The position numbers and the translations under genes were made by a program. A DNA stretch of 64,000 nt from CAYMAI01 sp964388445. GTDB lineage: Bacteria > 4484-113 > JAGGVC01. This document shows, piece by piece, positions 1 through 9,272 of the stretch. The stretch lies in assembly GCA_964388445.1 (NCBI GenBank), contig CAYMAI010000010.1:16629-80628 (forward strand), read 5' to 3'. The stretch's first letter is position 1. Each line of letters opens with the position of its first letter. Below the pieces are notes generated by a model. That model searched no databases. It saw only the letters and a list, made by a program, of their open reading frames with translations, and was not told the origin of the DNA.

Positions 1-308
1 GCTCCGAAAACGGCGTTTTCACCGTCCGGCCCGAAACGCTAACGAACGACTTTTTCGTGAACCTGCTCGACATGGGCACGGAGTGGAAGCCCGTATCGGA
101 GGCCGGAGACGTTTTCGAAGGCCGCGATCGAAAGACGGGCGAAGTCAGGTGGAGCGGTACGCGTGTGGACCTCGTTTTCGGCTCGAATTCGCAGCTGCGG
201 GCAATCGCCGAGGTCTATGCAAGCGCGGACGCGCACGAGAAATTCGTTCGAGATTTCGTGGCTGCGTGGGACAAAGTGATGAACCTGGACCGCTTCGACT
301 TGGCGTAA
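1..308 (+). CDS. katG: Catalase-peroxidase, C-terminal part (5' end outside window)
   Basis: This is the last 101 residues of a catalase-peroxidase, a haem enzyme that removes hydrogen peroxide by catalase and peroxidase reactions in the cytoplasm. Reading starts at base 3 and ends at TAA 306-308. The tail holds the family's conserved blocks FFVNLLDMGTEWKP, VFEGRDR and GTRVDLVFGSNSQLRA, and ends in NLDRFDLA, as typical KatG proteins do. The haem-binding N-terminal domain lies beyond the window, so activity cannot be judged. No strong terminator is visible after it. The family call is very secure because the C-terminal domain is distinctive. Confidence 0.95.
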   Translation, partial: SENGVFTVRPETLTNDFFVNLLDMGTEWKPVSEAGDVFEGRDRKTGEVRWSGTRVDLVFGSNSQLRAIAEVYASADAHEKFVRDFVAAWDKVMNLDRFDLA

Positions 309-504
309 CCTGACGCTTACTTTTCCCGCTTGCGCACTTTTGTATGTATGGGCCCGGAGAAACCGCCCAGCGATATTTCCGCGCGCTTGGGCAGTGCGTG
401 AACAAAGATTTGCAAAAGCATAGACGGGTTCGTTGACTCCGGTTGCCGTCAAAAATGGAGGTTTACCCGGATAATTCGCAGTCGAAACGATGCGCGGGGA
501 GGGT

Positions 505-532
505 TTGTGAATTTTGGGTTTTGCGTTATACT
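505..532 (+). promoter_or_regulatory. Predicted promoter of hisC
   Basis: A TTGTGA box (505-510) and a TATACT box (527-532) are separated by 16 bases. They lie about 55 bases before the GTG start of hisC, with GGAGGA just ahead of the start. This is inferred from consensus matching only. Confidence 0.5.
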
Positions 533-587
533 CCGCGCGGGCGGGCGTTTCGCCGCCGGCCGGATATGATTCGCTTGGAGGAAGCCC

Positions 588-1712
588 GTGGACTTTTTCA
601 AATTGGCGAAACCGCAAATCGGCGAACTTAAGCCCTACATGCCCGGAAAGCTGTACGAGGGCAGGGGAACCGCGCTAAAGCTAGCCAGCAACGAAAATCT
701 GCTCGGCATTTCCCCGATGGTGCGCGAGGCGATCTCGGCGGAGCTCGACTATCTTCACTATTATCCCGACGACGACGCGCAAAAAGTTCGCATCGCTCTG
801 GCCGAAAAATACGATTGCGAGCCGGAAAACATAATCGCGACGAACGGCGGCGTGGAAATAATCCGCTACGTTTTCGAAGCGTTTCTGCGTCCCGGCGACG
901 AAATGATAATGTCTTGGCCCGGCTTCCATATGTTCGACATTTACGCCTGCAAAGAAGGCGCGTCGCGAATACGGGTGCCAGTGCGCGGCGATTTTTCGCC
1001 GAATACCGAAGCGATGCTCGCCGAAATTACACCGAAGACGAAATTGATTTGCCTCGACAACCCGAACAATCCCTGCGGAACGTACGTAGGAGCGGATGAG
1101 CTTTTGCGATTTTTAAGGGCGGTGCCGGAAAACGTAATCGTTTTTCTCGACGAGGCGTATTACGACTTCGCCACCGCCGCGGACTTCCGGGACAATACGC
1201 ATATCTGGCGCGAGTTTCCGAACGTCGCGGTGCTGCGCACGTTCGCGAAGGCGTACGCGCTCGCTGGGCTGCGCGCGGGATGCGCGCTGGGCGCGAAGGA
1301 ACTTATCGACGTCGTTTGGCGCGTGAAAGGCACGTTCAGCATGAGCCGGCTCGCGCAAGTCGCGCTAATCGCCGCGCTGGGGGATGGCGGCCATTACCAA
1401 TTTACGATGACGCAGATTCTGGAAATGCGAAAGTACGTCGGCGGGCTATTGGACGAAGCTGGGTTTGCGCATCCGCCGTCGCAGACGAACTTTTACCTTT
1501 TCGATTCCGGCGTGGACGGCGCCGCTCTCGCGGAAAAGATGAACGAAGACGGCGTGTTTTTGCGCCGGATGCACGGCTTCGGAATTCCGTCGTATTTCAG
1601 GGCGAGCATGCCGCCTGACAAGGCCGGTGCGGACAGGTTTATCGAAACGCTCGTTAAAAACGCGAAGGCGGTGGCGGCGTCCGGCGCCGCGCTGGAAGCC
1701 GGAAGGGAATAG
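588..1712 (+). CDS. hisC: Histidinol-phosphate aminotransferase
   Basis: A PLP-dependent class I/II aminotransferase of 374 residues. HisC converts imidazole-acetol phosphate and glutamate to histidinol phosphate in histidine synthesis. Visible motifs are the N-terminal LASNENLLG (about 32-40), NPNNPCGT (158-165), DEAYYDF (188-194), and FAKAYALAGLR with the likely PLP lysine K221. The start is GTG 588, chosen because GGAGGA sits 5-10 bases upstream; length fits the family. Four bases separate its stop from the sirtuin gene, so the two are probably co-transcribed. No other his genes are in the window, so a related aminotransferase role (for example aromatic amino acids) cannot be excluded. Confidence 0.88.
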   Translation: MDFFKLAKPQIGELKPYMPGKLYEGRGTALKLASNENLLGISPMVREAISAELDYLHYYPDDDAQKVRIALAEKYDCEPENIIATNGGVEIIRYVFEAFLRPGDEMIMSWPGFHMFDIYACKEGASRIRVPVRGDFSPNTEAMLAEITPKTKLICLDNPNNPCGTYVGADELLRFLRAVPENVIVFLDEAYYDFATAADFRDNTHIWREFPNVAVLRTFAKAYALAGLRAGCALGAKELIDVVWRVKGTFSMSRLAQVALIAALGDGGHYQFTMTQILEMRKYVGGLLDEAGFAHPPSQTNFYLFDSGVDGAALAEKMNEDGVFLRRMHGFGIPSYFRASMPPDKAGADRFIETLVKNAKAVAASGAALEAGRE

Positions 1713-1716
1713 AGCT

Positions 1717-2493
1717 ATGGGAGAGCCGGAACCGAATTCGCAAATCGCCGAAGCCGCACGGATTTTGGCGGGAGCGAAGCGCGTCGTCGCGCTGACCGGC
1801 GCGGGCGTAAGCGCGGAAAGCGGGGTACCGACGTTTCGCGACAAAGACGGGCTGTGGGACAAGTACGACGTGACCACGCTCGCCACGCCCGAAGCGTTCG
1901 AGAGCGACCCGGCGTTCGTCTGGAAGTGGTACGACTGGCGCAGGCAAATGGTGAAGTCGGTCGAGCCGAATCCGGGACACTTTGCGCTCGCGGAAATGGA
2001 AAGGAAGGCCGTGGCGCGCGGCGCCACGTACACGCTGGTTACTCAGAACATCGACAACCTGCACAATATTGCGGGCAGCAAAAACGTGCTGGAACTGCAC
2101 GGGAATATCTGGAAGGCGCGGCTTTGGGGGACGGGGCCGGACGACGTCGGCGTGCGGGAGTTTTTGGAGTGCCCGCTGGAGCGCATCCCGCCGCTCGACG
2201 AACACGGCCGCCTGCTGCGCCCGCACATCGTGTGGTTCGGCGAAATGTTGCCCGCGGCGGTCATCGAGGCGGCGCATTTCGCGGCCACGCGGTGCGACGC
2301 GATGCTCGTCGTCGGCACGGCGAACGTGGTCTATCCCGCGGCCGCGCTGCCGTATATGGCGCTGCGGGGGGGCGCGGCGGTAATCGAAATCAATCCGGGC
2401 GCGACCGAGCTGTCGAGCGCCGCCACGATTTCGATTCGCGCGAACAGCGGCGAGGCGCTGCCGGGGATTGCGGCGGGGATAGGGTTCGAATAA
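1717..2493 (+). CDS. Sirtuin-type NAD-dependent protein deacylase lacking most zinc cysteines
   Basis: A SIR2-family protein of 258 residues; sirtuins use NAD to remove acyl groups from lysines. Motifs are GAGVSAESGVPTFR (28-41), TQNIDNLH (109-116), the catalytic His H128 in LELHGN, and LRPHIVWFGE (167-176). Tyr72 and Arg75 form the YxxR pair that marks class III (CobB/SIRT5-like) enzymes acting on succinyl- or malonyl-lysine. The segment that normally holds four zinc-binding cysteines (about 129-168) has only one, C152, so the zinc ribbon seems lost. ATG 1717 was chosen over upstream in-frame starts that would overlap hisC. A decayed copy of its 3' end lies at 3363-3458. Confidence 0.9.
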   Translation: MGEPEPNSQIAEAARILAGAKRVVALTGAGVSAESGVPTFRDKDGLWDKYDVTTLATPEAFESDPAFVWKWYDWRRQMVKSVEPNPGHFALAEMERKAVARGATYTLVTQNIDNLHNIAGSKNVLELHGNIWKARLWGTGPDDVGVREFLECPLERIPPLDEHGRLLRPHIVWFGEMLPAAVIEAAHFAATRCDAMLVVGTANVVYPAAALPYMALRGGAAVIEINPGATELSSAATISIRANSGEALPGIAAGIGFE

Positions 2494-2527
2494 AGGTGTG
2501 CAAATCAGCCGAATCGAGAAAGAGTGA

Positions 2528-3136
2528 TTATCGGAAGTCCCTTTTGTCGATGCAATCGTCATAAATCGATTTGTCGAACGGAAACCACATGGTCTGGTCG
2601 ATTCCGCGCTGCTTTCTTTTTGTTCGGTTTTCAGGATAGGCGGATACAATTTTTATCCACCTGTCTTGCTCTTTGGAAATTTCCTTAATCTCCAAAGCGG
2701 CTTCCGATAGGTCTTGGTCCTGGCTAAAAATCAATGCAACATCAAATTCGTTTTTTCTTGCCAATCTGACAAGATCAAGCGCGATACGAACATCTATGCC
2801 CTTTTCAAAGCCGACCAGGACTTTTGCCAATTCGCCCGAGTTTATTTCTCTTGGAGAATGCCTATACACCAATGTGCGAAGGTAGCAATAGACTCCGGAG
2901 CGGCGCAATGCGTTGCTTTTTCTAGTCCAGAACGTGTGCCAAAAGGAATTATCTCTGGCGGATGGGTGGCCGGTATAAAAACGTACTTTCGGGCTATTCC
3001 AACCGTTCATGGAGCAGATTGAATTCGACAAAAGTATGGGGTTGAAATTCGGATATTCGTAGCCGAAAGCATCTTTGACGGCATAAAAAAGGTTTTGACC
3101 GTCGACAAATGAAACCACGCGAATATTAGTAGGCAT
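2528..3136 (-). CDS. NYN-domain protein (LabA/DUF88-like putative RNase)
   Basis: A 202-residue protein of the NYN family, a PIN-like fold found in many putative RNases. Visible hallmarks are VVSFVDGQNLFY near the N-terminus (D12, N15) and the later EKGIDVRIALDLVRLA and DVALIFSQDQDL segments, which carry the acidic metal-site residues. It is AT-richer than the flanking core genes and converges on the sirtuin gene, suggesting acquisition. The ATG at 3136 is preferred because the alternative at 3169 falls inside a 10-bp inverted repeat. A good promoter lies at 3201-3229. Such genes may act in RNA decay or defence; the exact role here is unknown. Confidence 0.8.
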   Translation of the reverse strand: MPTNIRVVSFVDGQNLFYAVKDAFGYEYPNFNPILLSNSICSMNGWNSPKVRFYTGHPSARDNSFWHTFWTRKSNALRRSGVYCYLRTLVYRHSPREINSGELAKVLVGFEKGIDVRIALDLVRLARKNEFDVALIFSQDQDLSEAALEIKEISKEQDRWIKIVSAYPENRTKRKQRGIDQTMWFPFDKSIYDDCIDKRDFR

Positions 3137-3154
3137 CGCAATCATAAAGCAGTA

Positions 3155-3187
3155 CCCCGCTGAAGGCAAAATGCAAGTTCAGCGGGG
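3155..3187 (-). promoter_or_regulatory. 10-bp inverted repeat in the leader of the NYN gene
   Basis: Arms CCCCGCTGAA (3155-3164) and TTCAGCGGGG (3178-3187) are a perfect 10-bp match around a 13-base loop. The element lies between the predicted promoter and the ATG of the NYN gene. It could be an mRNA hairpin controlling expression or a protein-binding operator. No T-run follows, so it is not a clear terminator. Confidence 0.6.
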
Positions 3188-3200
3188 ATTAAACGTATAA

Positions 3201-3229
3201 AGTGTACCAAGAAAACAGCGTAAAGTCAA
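3201..3229 (-). promoter_or_regulatory. Predicted promoter of the NYN gene
   Basis: On the minus strand TTGACT (3229-3224) is followed after 17 bases by TACACT (3206-3201). The start of transcription would be near 3194, just before the 3155-3187 hairpin. Confidence 0.6.
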
Positions 3230-3362
3230 ATTTATAGCGGAAAAAATGGCAACGTCAATTTGAATTCGAGGCTTTTCCACTCGTCATCACCGGTCACCTG
3301 ATTTGCAAGGTCGTAAGGCAATAGCATTGTTAGGCGGAGAACAGCGGCTTTCAAGATTATTG

Positions 3363-3458
3363 GCGAATCACGCAGCTTCGCTTTCAATCTTCGCGAACAG
3401 CGGCGAAGCCCTGCCGGGGATTGCGGCGGCGTGGAGATTTGAGAGCATGAATCCTTAA
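3363..3458 (+). pseudogene. Decayed copy of the sirtuin 3' end
   Basis: The plus strand here reads AASLSIFANSGEALPGIAA and then WRFE, matching the sirtuin C-terminus AATISIRANSGEALPGIAA followed by GIGFE. At DNA level 3392-3429 matches 2439-2476 at 36 of 38 bases. It stops at TAA 3456-3458. Nothing upstream makes a full gene. It lies in direct orientation to the intact sirtuin gene, with the NYN gene between the two copies. Confidence 0.75.
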
Positions 3459-3487
3459 GGAACCCGTGATTTGTGCTGCGCAAGCTA

Positions 3488-3991
3488 TCAAGGTTCCAGT
3501 TTTTTCGCCATTCGAACCTCTAGTTGAGAAAATCCAAGTTTTTGAAAGAGTGAACGTGCAGGCTGATTATTTTGCCATACGATTAACTCCAAAGCGGTGC
3601 ATCCAAGCGAATTAGCAAGGTTTTGCAGCTCGCACATAAGCATTTCTCGCGCACCGATTCTCCTGAATTTTTGTTCCGTCTCCAGATATTGCACGGTTAA
3701 GTAAGGCGCGTCGATTAGTTCGTCTCCGTACTTTTCGACCACTCCCAAAGCGAATCCTGCAAAGACGGCATTCTGCGTTGCGACAAGGAGTTTTGCTTCC
3801 GGAGAATCAAGCGCTTCCTCGAATTCCGCTCGAATTTCCTCAATTTCCGGAATTCGTCTGACGCCTTGGCCGAATCCCTGAGGAGCAATATTCGCCAAAT
3901 AATACACTGTGCTCAAGTGCAGCCGCGCGATAGCATCGATGTGGTCCGGCAGTGCGGCAAGAACTTCAAACCGGTAGTTATGGTCTTCCAT
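3488..3991 (-). CDS. GNAT-family N-acetyltransferase
   Basis: A 167-residue GCN5-related acyltransferase; these transfer an acetyl group from acetyl-CoA to an amine. The acetyl-CoA-binding region is recognisable as FRRIGAREMLMCELQNLA, followed by LELIVWQNNQPARSLFQKLG, the usual strand-helix ending of the fold. The start at 3991 is chosen because GGAG lies 6 bases upstream; a longer reading to 4027 lacks such a site. The substrate is not predictable. The gene is AT-richer than hisC and the sirtuin and lies just beyond the sirtuin vestige, so it may belong to the same acquired segment. Confidence 0.8.
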   Translation of the reverse strand: MEDHNYRFEVLAALPDHIDAIARLHLSTVYYLANIAPQGFGQGVRRIPEIEEIRAEFEEALDSPEAKLLVATQNAVFAGFALGVVEKYGDELIDAPYLTVQYLETEQKFRRIGAREMLMCELQNLANSLGCTALELIVWQNNQPARSLFQKLGFSQLEVRMAKKLEP

Positions 3992-4134
3992 TTTTTCTCC
4001 AAAGAAATCAAGGCGAGAATAACACACCTGTTCAGAAGTATCTGCTTTCCAAGAACCAAAGCGATATTTTCACTTGTACTTGGCTCCCAATCTTCGAATC
4101 CATGCGAAATCGTAGATTTCGGGATATAATCAAT

Positions 4135-4140
4135 CGTCCA
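4135..4140 (+). promoter_or_regulatory. -10 box ahead of the first dockerin gene
   Basis: TATAAT in the context GGGATATAAT, about 50 bases before the ATG at 4189. No convincing -35 box is seen. Confidence 0.45.
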
Positions 4141-4188
4141 CAGGGGCGGATTTTTATTATCATCGGTATTTTGCCCCCGGAGGGCGTT

Positions 4189-6920
4189 ATGAACGCGAGG
4201 GGAATTTTCGGCGTTTTCTTGGCGATTTTAGCCGCGAGTTGGCTTATCGCAGCGCTATCGTGTTCGCACAAAAATTCGGCTACTCCCGCCGGAACATCCG
4301 GCATTGACTCCGCTGAAATTTCTACCGGTCTAGATGACGCGCTAGGCGAGCTTGCCGCGCTCGAAACTCCCGCATGGGCCGACGATGCGCTTCTCGAGCG
4401 GCTAAAAAGTGCGCTTGCGTCCGCGCTCGTCGCCAAGTTCGCGACGGAAGGCCGCGCGATATCGAAAGCGCCAATCGGCGTCGCGGGAAAGGTAGCGGAC
4501 CTTTCGTTCAATCCCGGCGGCGGCACGGTAACGTGGAGCTATCGCAACACCGGCGACTATGACTTAAGCGGCGAAGTTTCCATCGCGGACATCACGCCGA
4601 TAGCGATGCACTATCTTGCGAAAGTCGAAACCGGAATGGAAAGCGATTACGTCGGCTGGCTCGATTTCGACGGAAACAGGGAAGTCGGGATTCCTGACGT
4701 CACGGCAATCGCTCTGTGGTATTTGAACTCCGTCGCCGTATACGAAATACTGACGGGCGATGCGCTTGGCGGCGAATTCGTGAAAATCGGCGAGGCTGAG
4801 TATCCCACGGAGCCTGCGTTCCCCGTGCGGTTTTCGTTTGCCGTGCCGGAAGAGGCCGCGTCGTACGTGGCGGTAAGGCCGCTCGGCGCGGACGGAAGCC
4901 AAGGGGAAATGAGCGAGCCGGTGCGCGTAAAGCATTTCACGGCGCCGCCTCCTCCGGCATATCTGACGGCTTCGCAGGACGCTCCCGGAAAGATAATTCT
5001 GACGTGGGTTAAATCTCAAGACGCGACCGGATATAAAATTTACCGCGACATTTTAAACACGCCGCTCGCATACGCGGGCGACGTGGATTACTGGGAAGAC
5101 CTCGACGTTCCCGATTTCGAGTATCACGTGTATCGCGTGAAAGCGGTCAATCCCGCTGGCGAAAGCGACTTCAGCCAGCCGGCGACCGGGCTTCAGGGCG
5201 AGCTTCCGCCGCCTGCGCCGCCGCAGATAACGGGCGTTGTTCCGGTTTCTGGCGTCGAAGGAAAGAGCGTGGTTTTCAATGCGGAACTAACGGGCGATTT
5301 GCCGCTCGCATATCTTTGGTATTTCGGCGAAGCGGCGGAGCCTTACGCGAGCACCGACAAGTCGCCCTCGGTCACGCTGGGCGCGCGAGGAACTTACGAT
5401 TGCTCGCTGATGGTGAACAATCCCTACGGAGTTCAAGTTTTCGATTTCACGCTTTCGGTTTTGCGCGACGGCATAAATCCCCCGCCGGTCGCCGTTTTTA
5501 CCGCGAACAAAACGGAAGGCACAATGCCGCTCGCTGTGACGTTCAATCCCGCCGCGTCATTCGACCCGGACGGAACGATCGTAAAATACTAGTGGGATTT
5601 CGACGGCGACGGAGTTTTCGATTTCGAAACGCCGTATAACATCGTAGTATCGCATTTGTACAAATCGGTCGGCGAATTCTATGCGACACTGCGCGTGACG
5701 GACGACGAACACGCGTCGCATTACGTATCGAAATTCATAAAAGTAAAACCGTACGGCGAATGGATAATCTCGACGGTTTTCGACAGCTCGATGACATATG
5801 GAAGCCAGCTATATACTTGCATAATCGATGGAAGGCCGGCCGCGGCTTTATGCAACTTCAACGGATATGCGAATAGCGGAGGTCTGTATAAAATTGCGGA
5901 GGGTGTATCGGGCTCGAATTGGACAGAAGCCGCGATTATTCCGGAAATTGAAGGTTACGACAGAATACATTCGATGTGCGAAGTCCAAGGGAGTCCGGCC
6001 GTTTTGTATAGCTCGGAATTTCCGCCGTACAGAACCGATACATTTTTTTCCCGAGCAACCGATGCGGAAGGAACGGACTGGAACGAAATAGTGGAAATCG
6101 TGCATGATTTTTCGATAACATCTTCGCTTCATGTAGTTAATGAAAAGCCTGCAATAGTCGGGGCATTCCACGGCGTATCCCCAGGAGGTGGAATTCCGAG
6201 GAAGTACGATATATATACTTTGCGTCTTCGCTCGACTCATACGGCGATTCTTGGGGAGAATTAGTAAATATTTCGAATATGATACCGCCGCGCTTGTACA
6301 GTAAGAATTATTCGCTTACCATTCTGAACGGATATCCTGCTCTTTTTTATACTTTCCAAACCGGATATGATACCGGAAACGCCGGAATTGCGCTGGCATC
6401 GACGCAAACCGGATATGAATGGGCGGATTATCGGGTCGTGGGCAGCGAGATAAGCAATCAAACATCCTTTGCCGCTATGCTGATTTTCGACGCGATGCCG
6501 AATTTGCCTGCCATAATATTCTCGGCATATATCGACGGGCAGACGAAAAGATATATTTCGAGAGCGGAAGACGGCGCAGGCATTAATTGGGGACCGTCCG
6601 AAGAAATCAAAGAACTTGCAGGCGATGCCTATGGGAATCCATATCAAGATTTACAAGCGATGGTTATCGGCGGAATACCCGTAATTGCATATACGAAAAG
6701 AATTTCCCCGGATAAGTTCCTTTTCGTTCGAGTCGCATCCGATGCCTACGCGAGTGCGTGGAGCGAGCAAATTACAATCGATTTAGTGAAGCAAAGCAAT
6801 GAGTACCCATTTTTCCAGCTAATCTACGCAGGGGGAAGGCCGGGCGTATTCTATTCCGGAGTTGATTCGACTTGGGACGAGCCGGAAATCCGTTATGCCT
6901 ATCTCGCGCTGCCCGAATAA
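4189..6920 (+). pseudogene. Dockerin/PKD/propeller lipoprotein with internal stop and frameshift
   Basis: First of three tandem paralogues. It starts at ATG 4189 behind GGAGGG, with a lipoprotein signal ending IAALSC. A type I dockerin-like pair follows (GDYDLSGEVSIADITPIA and the REVGIPDVTAIA segment), then fibronectin-like and PKD-like domains. At 5590-5592 TAG replaces the GAG found in the paralogues' KYEWD motif; reading continues in the same frame with WDFDGDGVFD. A second lesion lies in the TA-repeat at 6209-6217: removing one TA unit restores frame and gives YFASSLDSYGDSWGELV before the propeller-like C-terminus ending at 6920. Two lesions suggest a pseudogene, but assembly errors or slippage remain possible. 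Confidence 0.75.
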
Positions 6921-6964
6921 TTTTCTTCGAAACAACTTTCACGTTGGTTTTACTCCCGTACTCA

Positions 6965-6995
6965 TTGACTTTTGCGATTATTCAAGTGATATAAT
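6965..6995 (+). promoter_or_regulatory. Predicted promoter of the second dockerin gene
   Basis: An extended -10 box TGATATAAT (6987-6995) has TTGACT (6965-6970) upstream at a long 19-base spacing. GGAGGAGAAAG precedes the ATG at 7051. Confidence 0.55.
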
Positions 6996-7050
6996 TCCTG
7001 CGGAATAACAGGCTGCGGGTATCAAACCCGCCGGCCACCGGAGGAGAAAG

Positions 7051-9135
7051 ATGGGAGTCTTTTTGCCGAAACGCGTAGCTATTTGCGCGTCGATTTTTGT
7101 CGCGCTCGTTATTTTCGCATCCTGCGCATCGGATGGAAACCAGCCCCAAAATCGTCAAAGCGGAGTTTCGATTACTGCCGCGCTGGAAGAGCTTGATTCG
7201 CTCGAAAAACCCGGCGGGGTGGATGCGAAAATTTTCGAAGAACTAAAAGCCGAGCTGCAGGACAAACTGCTGGAAATCTGGGGCGAAAACGCCAGATTCG
7301 CGGCAAAGGCGCCGCTCGGCGATGCGGGACGCGTCACCGACCTTGCGTACAGTCCCGGCACGGGAGAACTGGACTGGTCGTACGTTAACGTGGGCGATTA
7401 CGACGTAAGCGGCGAAGTGGGCATCCCCGACATCACGCCGATTGCGCTCAATTACCTCGCGCTGACAAACGATGGGGTGGGCGACGACGCGTACGAATCG
7501 TGGATTGACGGCGACAAAAGCGGCGAAATCGGAATCGCGGACATAACGCCAATCGCAATCGGATATATGAATTCCGTGTTCGCGTACGAAATCCTTACAT
7601 CCGCGTCCGAAAGCGGAACTTATTCCGCAATCGGCACGGTCAATTTCCCCTCGCCTTCGCCATTTCCGGTGACGTTCACTTCCACAGTTCCGCCCGGAAA
7701 TCTCGGCTGGATTAGAGTCAGGCCGATGGACGCGACGGGCTCGCCAGGCGAACCGAGCAACGCGGTCGCGGTGCCCGCGGGCAATCAGCCGCCGGTCGCG
7801 CAGTTCAATTACGAGCAGCAGCCCGGCGGATTCACCGTTAACTTCGACGCAGGCGAATCGTACGATCCGGACGGCGCGGTGGTGCGGTACGAGTGGGATT
7901 GGACGAGCGACGGAACATACGACCACGACGGCGGCGGTTCGCAGTATGCCACGCATGACTACGCCGCGCAGGGCATATTCGAATGTACGCTGAGAGTTTG
8001 GGACGACGGCGGCGATTCCGGCACGATTACAAGGACCGTTTACGTCGTCGAACTCGCGACGGACTGGACGCTTGTGGAACCTTTCGCTCCAAGCGATCAT
8101 TACTCTCATCCGGCGTGTGCATATATCGGAGACGAAAACACGGGCGCGCCGGGAATCGCGTTCTACAACGGCAGTTTCGATTCGGGCTTCGTGCTGGCGG
8201 CGGACGGCTATGGCGCAACTTGGGGCACCGAATATACGATCGACACGTATTTGATTAAAAGCCTTGATCTTGCGGACGTAAACGGATTTCCCGCCATCGT
8301 GTACAACGACTATAACGAAAGCCGGCTTAACTACGCGCGAGCACAAGACGCAGCCGGCTCGGTATGGGATACTGCGGTTATCCCCGATTCCTCGCCTGAC
8401 GCCGGCTATCCGTACTTGATGCTTGCCATGGTTGGAAGCAATCCGGCGATAGCCTATTACAGCAACGACACCGGGTCGGTGTACTACACTCGCTCAACTG
8501 ACACAACCGGCGCCTCTTGGGGCACGCCCCTGGTGTTGCATCCATTTCCTCCGTCCGGAACTTTTCCGTCAATTGCAGTTTTCGATTTCGGGCCGGCAGT
8601 GACTTTTACAAAAATGTCGCCCGTGAATCCCATGTTTACGCGTTCGCTGGACTTAACCGGCGGAAGTTGGACCGTTCCAATCGAAGTGGATTCGGAAGGC
8701 GATGGCAGCGGCTGGACGGCAATACTGGCGCTTGAAACAAGCCTTCAAAGACCTGCGATTATCGGCTGCGCTTTCGAAGGCAATTCGATTTTGATGTACA
8801 GGGCGGAGGACTCGCTCGGTGCGGCATGGGAGCCGCCGATAGCGATAAGAAACGGAACCAACCTTGTGCTAGGCGATATGAGCGCTGCCATAGTGGCCGG
8901 CTATCCGTGCGTCGCTTATCACGAATACAACTTGACCAGTCTCGGACATGCGCTTGTATTTCAACAAGCTCTGACACCGGACGGAAGTTCTTGGAGCGCG
9001 CCGGTATATATCGCTATTAACACTTCGCCGGAAAAAGTAACATTGCTCGACGTTCGCGGCAGACCGGCGGTTTGCTACTACGTGCAAAGCTCTCCGGGAG
9101 GCACGCACTACGCATATAGCCCTCCAGGCGGATAA
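7051..9135 (+). CDS. Dockerin-type lipoprotein with PKD domain and propeller-like repeats
   Basis: A 694-residue secreted lipoprotein; the signal ends FASCAS with a lipobox cysteine. Two calcium-loop dockerin repeats (GDYDVSGEVGIPDITPIA and DGDKSGEIGIADITPIA, about residues 111-175) resemble type I dockerins, which bind cohesins. One PKD domain follows (about 250-330, SYDPDGAVVRYEWDW). The C-terminal half is built of repeats of about 45 residues with a GxPAIxY ... ARxxDxxGxxW pattern, probably beta-propeller blades. The start is ATG 7051 after GGAGGAG. It is likely displayed on the cell surface, perhaps binding or degrading a polymer; no catalytic domain is recognised. It is paralogous to its two neighbours. 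Confidence 0.8.
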   Translation: MGVFLPKRVAICASIFVALVIFASCASDGNQPQNRQSGVSITAALEELDSLEKPGGVDAKIFEELKAELQDKLLEIWGENARFAAKAPLGDAGRVTDLAYSPGTGELDWSYVNVGDYDVSGEVGIPDITPIALNYLALTNDGVGDDAYESWIDGDKSGEIGIADITPIAIGYMNSVFAYEILTSASESGTYSAIGTVNFPSPSPFPVTFTSTVPPGNLGWIRVRPMDATGSPGEPSNAVAVPAGNQPPVAQFNYEQQPGGFTVNFDAGESYDPDGAVVRYEWDWTSDGTYDHDGGGSQYATHDYAAQGIFECTLRVWDDGGDSGTITRTVYVVELATDWTLVEPFAPSDHYSHPACAYIGDENTGAPGIAFYNGSFDSGFVLAADGYGATWGTEYTIDTYLIKSLDLADVNGFPAIVYNDYNESRLNYARAQDAAGSVWDTAVIPDSSPDAGYPYLMLAMVGSNPAIAYYSNDTGSVYYTRSTDTTGASWGTPLVLHPFPPSGTFPSIAVFDFGPAVTFTKMSPVNPMFTRSLDLTGGSWTVPIEVDSEGDGSGWTAILALETSLQRPAIIGCAFEGNSILMYRAEDSLGAAWEPPIAIRNGTNLVLGDMSAAIVAGYPCVAYHEYNLTSLGHALVFQQALTPDGSSWSAPVYIAINTSPEKVTLLDVRGRPAVCYYVQSSPGGTHYAYSPPGG

Positions 9136-9210
9136 ATACATATGTAACAGGTATCATATATCCCCTACGCTTTAATTTTTTCCTCGTAATCCGGGCGAGG
9201 TGCATTTTAC

Positions 9211-9219
9211 TGGTATAAT
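9211..9219 (+). promoter_or_regulatory. Extended -10 promoter of the third dockerin gene
   Basis: TGGTATAAT, an extended -10 element, lies 54 bases before the ATG at 9273. The -35 region is not recognisable. Confidence 0.5.
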
Positions 9220-9272
9220 GCTACCGTGTAAATTCGCGCGGGGATTTAACCACGCGCGCTCGGAGGAGAAAG

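Noticed and set aside
1654..2649. Minus-strand open frame of 331 codons
   Set aside because: Shadow of the sirtuin and hisC genes.
3232..3483. Minus-strand 83-codon frame
   Set aside because: It runs across the sirtuin vestige and has no ribosome site or family match.
5590..5592. Recoding of TAG as an amino acid
   Set aside because: TAG ends other clear genes such as hisC and the histone-like gene, and the paralogues have GAG at this codon, so a point change is simpler.
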